NCBI GenBank assembly: GCA_964472305.1 | Contig: CAYYJR010000007.1 | Coordinates: 106,520 to 170,519 of the forward strand | DNA length: 64,000 bases | Reading direction: 5' to 3' | Origin: CAYYJR01 sp964472305 | GTDB taxonomy: Bacteria; Armatimonadota; Hebobacteria; CAIYQO01 | Part shown: in pieces, positions 61,173 to 64,000 of the stretch | Layout: each line of letters opens with the position of its first letter | How positions within the stretch are numbered: the first letter of the stretch is position 1 | The notes under the pieces: generated by a model | What the model was told of the DNA's origin: nothing | Seen by the model: the letters and a program-made list of their open reading frames with translations, nothing else | The model's database searches: none | Translations under genes and position numbers: made by a program

Positions 61173-61267
61173 GCAACAGCACACCGGTTCACGTATGCCT
61201 TCGTGTTAATACGCGGAGGGCAGCGTAGTCGCTGCCCTCCGTGAGATCACCGTATTCGCGTGCGGGA

Positions 61268-62506
61268 TTACAGAATTTCCCACGAACTCAGTCTCCATGC
61301 GTCGTTGAAGTCGGGTGGCGTCACGATGTCCCCGTAGTTTTTCCAGGTGAACGAGGGATTGCCGTTGCCGCCGTCGGAGACAGTGGAGCACCGCAGCGAG
61401 CCGATGACGTTCGGCGTCCCGTTATTGGCCGGACCGGCCATCCACACCGTGCCGTAAATGGTCGGCGTTCCCTTGCAGATGAGACTGCCGGTGCCGATGA
61501 TGGAAATGGGCGCGGTGGCGGTGCCCAGTTTGATGTTGCCATTCAAATAGATATCGCCATTGACGAAAATCGTTAATGGGCCCTTCAGGTCCGCATCAAT
61601 TTCCAACTGGTACGGCGCCGTTTTGCTCGGGTTGCAATAGAGAATCGGCGTGGTAATTTGCGATGCGCTGGAGATGGTGGTTCCGCTGAAAGTGGCATTC
61701 TGGTAATGGCTGGCCCAATCGGCATACGCCGCGGAGTTCATGCCGTCCACCACGATCTTGGGGGCGACATTGGAACTGCTGCCGGTGAAGTAGTCCAGCG
61801 GATTGATCGGATTGTTTTTTTTGTCCAGCGTCGGGCCGGCATTGTTCAGGTTGCCCCCAACCTCTTGATTCATTTTTAGAATCTGCAAGAACGACGCGGT
61901 GTAGACACTGCCGTTGATGTAGCCGCCATTGGCCATGTTCAGAATCATCGAGCCATTGGTGGCCAGATCGCCGTTGATGCGGGTGGCCGTGTTGAAGCGG
62001 ATTTGCGAGTCGGCGAAGACGGCGTAGCGCGTCCAGGTGGGCGGCGCCGTTTCTGTCGATTGTCGCGGACCTTCGAGGACGCCGCGCACGGTGCGCACAT
62101 GCTCGCGGTAAAATCCCTTGGCGATGATCTGGAAACTGACGCCGGTGGAACCCTCCAACTGATGGTGGAACAGCCACACCGCCGCCTGTCCATCGTCAAA
62201 GGGGAAATCGCTCGGGGTAATCTGCGGTGCCGGATCGCCACCGGGTGCCAGCTCGTAGACAGCGCCGATCGTCGTCATATCCTTGAAGTCATCGATGGGC
62301 TGTCCCGAGAAGCGTTGTTGCCAGACAAAGTGATTGATCCCCGCATCCGCCATTGACAGCGCGCGCAGCGCGTTGTAGTCGCGCCGGGCATCCATCAGTT
62401 GCTGGATAGACATCGACATGAACGTGACACCGATAATCAGCATCACGGCTAAACCCACGATGGCGATTACGAAGACCACGCCTTTTTCTTTTCGTATGGT
62501 CGGCAT
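61268..62506 (-). CDS. PilX-like pilus assembly/minor pilin protein
   Basis: 412 residues. The N terminus MPTIRKEKGVVFVIAIVGLAVML looks like a prepilin of the PilX type, with Gly before the hydrophobic stretch but no Glu at position 5. A long extracellular part follows, with strand repeats rich in Gly, Asn and Thr near the end (IFVNGDIYLNGNIKLG, ISIIGTGSLICKGTP, IYGTVWMAGPA), suggesting a beta-solenoid adhesive region. GGAGG lies six bases upstream of ATG 62506. It belongs to a minor-pilin operon with the GspJ-like and PilV-like genes upstream on the same strand. Confidence 0.75.
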   Translation of the reverse strand: MPTIRKEKGVVFVIAIVGLAVMLIIGVTFMSMSIQQLMDARRDYNALRALSMADAGINHFVWQQRFSGQPIDDFKDMTTIGAVYELAPGGDPAPQITPSDFPFDDGQAAVWLFHHQLEGSTGVSFQIIAKGFYREHVRTVRGVLEGPRQSTETAPPTWTRYAVFADSQIRFNTATRINGDLATNGSMILNMANGGYINGSVYTASFLQILKMNQEVGGNLNNAGPTLDKKNNPINPLDYFTGSSSNVAPKIVVDGMNSAAYADWASHYQNATFSGTTISSASQITTPILYCNPSKTAPYQLEIDADLKGPLTIFVNGDIYLNGNIKLGTATAPISIIGTGSLICKGTPTIYGTVWMAGPANNGTPNVIGSLRCSTVSDGGNGNPSFTWKNYGDIVTPPDFNDAWRLSSWEIL

Positions 62507-62557
62507 TGGAGACCTCCCACCCTGCCGGTCAGCGGACACAGCAGCGATGATTCCACG

Positions 62558-63313
62558 CTAATGGAGATTACGTAGTTTAAATTCCGTCCACAGTGGGTGA
62601 TAAATCGGTTTTCCCTGGAACATCGCCTTCACAATAAAGGAAATGGTAATCAACTCGGTCTGAATGGTCGGTGTATCGTCAGTCAGGTCATCAGGGGTGC
62701 CGTTCGGATTAAACGGGGTGAACACGAACAGGCACTTCTTCAAGTCCTCACGCGTCAACTCCGGATGGGCCTTGCGGAAGGCCGTGTCGTTCATCATGTT
62801 GGCCAACCAGGTCGGATTGACGATGTTGTCGACGATGATGCGCGACTTGGGAATAGTAGTCGCCGTGTTGTCGTAATGGCCTTCCGCGCGGAACAGCGTC
62901 GAGCCGTCGGCCGAGGGAGTGGCGTAATACAGGTAGGGGCCCGAGGTATCTTTCGTTCCCTTGGTCCCCAGGAAATAGGTGATCGATTTCCCTTCCACCA
63001 GCGCCAGTCGATGCTCGCTGTCAAAATATACCTTGTTCAGCCCGTTCTCGTCTTTTTCCGGGAGTTTGAGCTCGATCCACGTGGTGGGTGAGGGGGTGCC
63101 GGTGACGATTTTCATGGTATCGCGCAGTTCGCGCTCCATGCGTTTCAAGCCGAGCATCGCCGACGCCTGCGGCTCGATGTGCACCGAGGTGCGGGCATAG
63201 AGCTTGCTGCCTTGCATGATAATGCTCGTGATGGCGAGGATCAGGAAACCGATGATGAATAACACCACCATCAGTTCCATCAATGTATAAGCCGGTAACG
63301 CGCGTGGCCGCAT
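62558..63313 (-). CDS. Type II/IV minor pseudopilin, GspJ/PilW-like
   Basis: 251 residues. The class III signal reads ALPA followed by YTLMELMVVLFIIGFL, with Glu at mature position 5 and Ala rather than Gly at -1, which is unusual but tolerated in some prepilins. The rest resembles GspJ/PilW (a long helix AMLGLKRMERELRDTMKIV, then beta-rich FYxxP stretches). No Cys pair is seen. It lies between the PilV-like and PilX-like genes, with 10 and 51 bases between them, consistent with an operon. Confidence 0.8.
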   Translation of the reverse strand: MRPRALPAYTLMELMVVLFIIGFLILAITSIIMQGSKLYARTSVHIEPQASAMLGLKRMERELRDTMKIVTGTPSPTTWIELKLPEKDENGLNKVYFDSEHRLALVEGKSITYFLGTKGTKDTSGPYLYYATPSADGSTLFRAEGHYDNTATTIPKSRIIVDNIVNPTWLANMMNDTAFRKAHPELTREDLKKCLFVFTPFNPNGTPDDLTDDTPTIQTELITISFIVKAMFQGKPIYHPLWTEFKLRNLH

Positions 63314-63323
63314 CGTATGCTCC

Positions 63324-63782
63324 TCATTCCGTGTTTGTGAGCAGGGTGCTGAGCGTCACGTCGGAACGCGATTTCCGCGGGCCCAGCCAGGAAATCACGA
63401 TATCGACCTTGACCTGCTGGTCGAAGCCGGTGCCGGTGGCCGGATAATTGGCCCATGTGACCCAGCACGCGCTTTCGGGCAGGGACTCGACCTGGAAGTC
63501 GACCCGATTGACGCTCGGTGTGAATTGGTATTCCGTCGGATCATACATTTCATCGTTGGGGCCACCCATCAGCGCTGCCGCTCCCAGGCTCTGGACATTT
63601 TCATATTCAAACTGGGCGCGTTGAGTCGCGAGCGACAGGTAGCGGGCTTTCTGGGTGGTCCACATGGCAGCAACATAGAGCTGGCTCATCGAAACCAACC
63701 CAAGGCTGAGGATGACGAGTGAGATAAGTATTTCCACGAGGGTGAAACCCCGATGTGTCGCATACCCATGGCGTGTCATCAT
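63324..63782 (-). CDS. Type IV minor pilin, PilV/GspI-like
   Basis: 152 residues from ATG 63782 (MMTRHGYATHRGFTLVEI). The prepilin cleavage site is R-G before FTLVEILISLVILSLGLV, with Glu at position 5. The globular part has the short pattern of PilV/GspI (QKARYLSLATQRAQFEYENVQ, later VESLPESACW). It is first in the three-gene minor-pilin operon. A start at 63779 (MTRHG) is equally possible. The 170-base region upstream to the window edge shows no gene. Confidence 0.82.
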   Translation of the reverse strand: MMTRHGYATHRGFTLVEILISLVILSLGLVSMSQLYVAAMWTTQKARYLSLATQRAQFEYENVQSLGAAALMGGPNDEMYDPTEYQFTPSVNRVDFQVESLPESACWVTWANYPATGTGFDQQVKVDIVISWLGPRKSRSDVTLSTLLTNTE

Positions 63783-64000
63783 CGATATACAGTTCCCTTT
63801 CCCCTGTCCACATCGCTCAGCATTGCTCACGTCAGCCCTCCATCCGCTGGATAGCCTTATACAGGTTATTCCACACTTTCTCTTCTGATAACCCTGTTAC
63901 CGGCTGGAAGTGCATTATGTAGTATACCAGTACGAGGCAGCACTCGCAACTATGGTGGACCCCATTTGTCGACAGCGAACCCTCCCGGTTCTTAGGTGGA

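Noticed and set aside
1..64000. tRNA, rRNA or phage genes
   Set aside because: The intergenic stretches were read for cloverleaf-like patterns and phage structural or integrase genes, and none was found.

Overview
The window is GC-rich bacterial chromosome that carries housekeeping genes, sugar and polysaccharide metabolism, envelope signalling and pilin-type genes. A porin ending in Phe, a Spy/CpxP-like exported protein and several prepilins imply a two-membrane (diderm) cell. Prepilins with the H-x9-DG motif, the uroporphyrinogen-decarboxylase-like protein, DUF4432, D-lyxose isomerase and many scattered one-gene sugar enzymes recall Armatimonadota, or less likely Planctomycetota. This placement is an inference from gene content; no rRNA gene is present. 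No tRNA, CRISPR array or transposase was seen.

Layout. 1-3975: end of an oligopeptide/dipeptide ABC transporter operon (two permeases, two ATPases; the binding protein would lie upstream). 4098-11212: core block with a lipoprotein, rplI, dnaB, guaA, hpt, rho and a bifunctional-nuclease (BFN/DUF151) gene. 10931-14405: a tandem duplication carrying two copies of an unusual gene, a type IV prepilin head with an H-x9-DG motif joined to a phosphate-binding-protein-like domain, with a relic of the BFN gene at the inner junction and a decayed third prepilin head beyond. 14877-18975: a methyltransferase, then an undecaprenyl-phosphate sugar transferase and a glycosyltransferase. 19053-28124: D-lyxose isomerase, aldose-epimerase-like DUF4432, an ECF sigma/anti-sigma/exported-protein operon, a FAD oxidoreductase with an aldo/keto reductase, a URO-D-like protein and a membrane protein with a RING-like zinc finger. 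28185-33192: a Cpx-like two-component system divergent from a Spy/CpxP-like protein, then a GspE/PilB ATPase.

35437-42315 reads as an accessory block: a foldable intergenic element, a terminator, a promoter overlapped by an inverted repeat, and a three-gene cassette (porin, FMN-binding/ApbE fusion, four-helix His-rich membrane protein) that looks like a flavin-based extracytoplasmic redox module. Two overlapping CNNM/CorC-type transporter genes follow, behind a strong promoter whose transcript would start with a hairpin.

42458-52671: PAS protein with class II aldolase, PPC/DUF296, GHMP kinase, Mrp ATPase with an Rrf2 regulator, GH63-like glycosidase, a small membrane protein, alkyladenine DNA glycosylase, an amber-interrupted formylglycine-generating-enzyme-like gene, a gene-free stretch with three consecutive foldback structures, and a ferredoxin-domain aldo/keto reductase. 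52834-63782: a probable polysaccharide-degrading enzyme, a Gfo/Idh/MocA dehydrogenase, a hybrid sensor kinase, a methyltransferase, a HAD phosphatase, a GNAT acetyltransferase, and a minor-pilin operon.

The most unusual items are the duplicated prepilin/binding-protein fusion with clear traces of its history, the flavin redox cassette, and the structured non-coding elements at 35541-35649 and 51131-51500.
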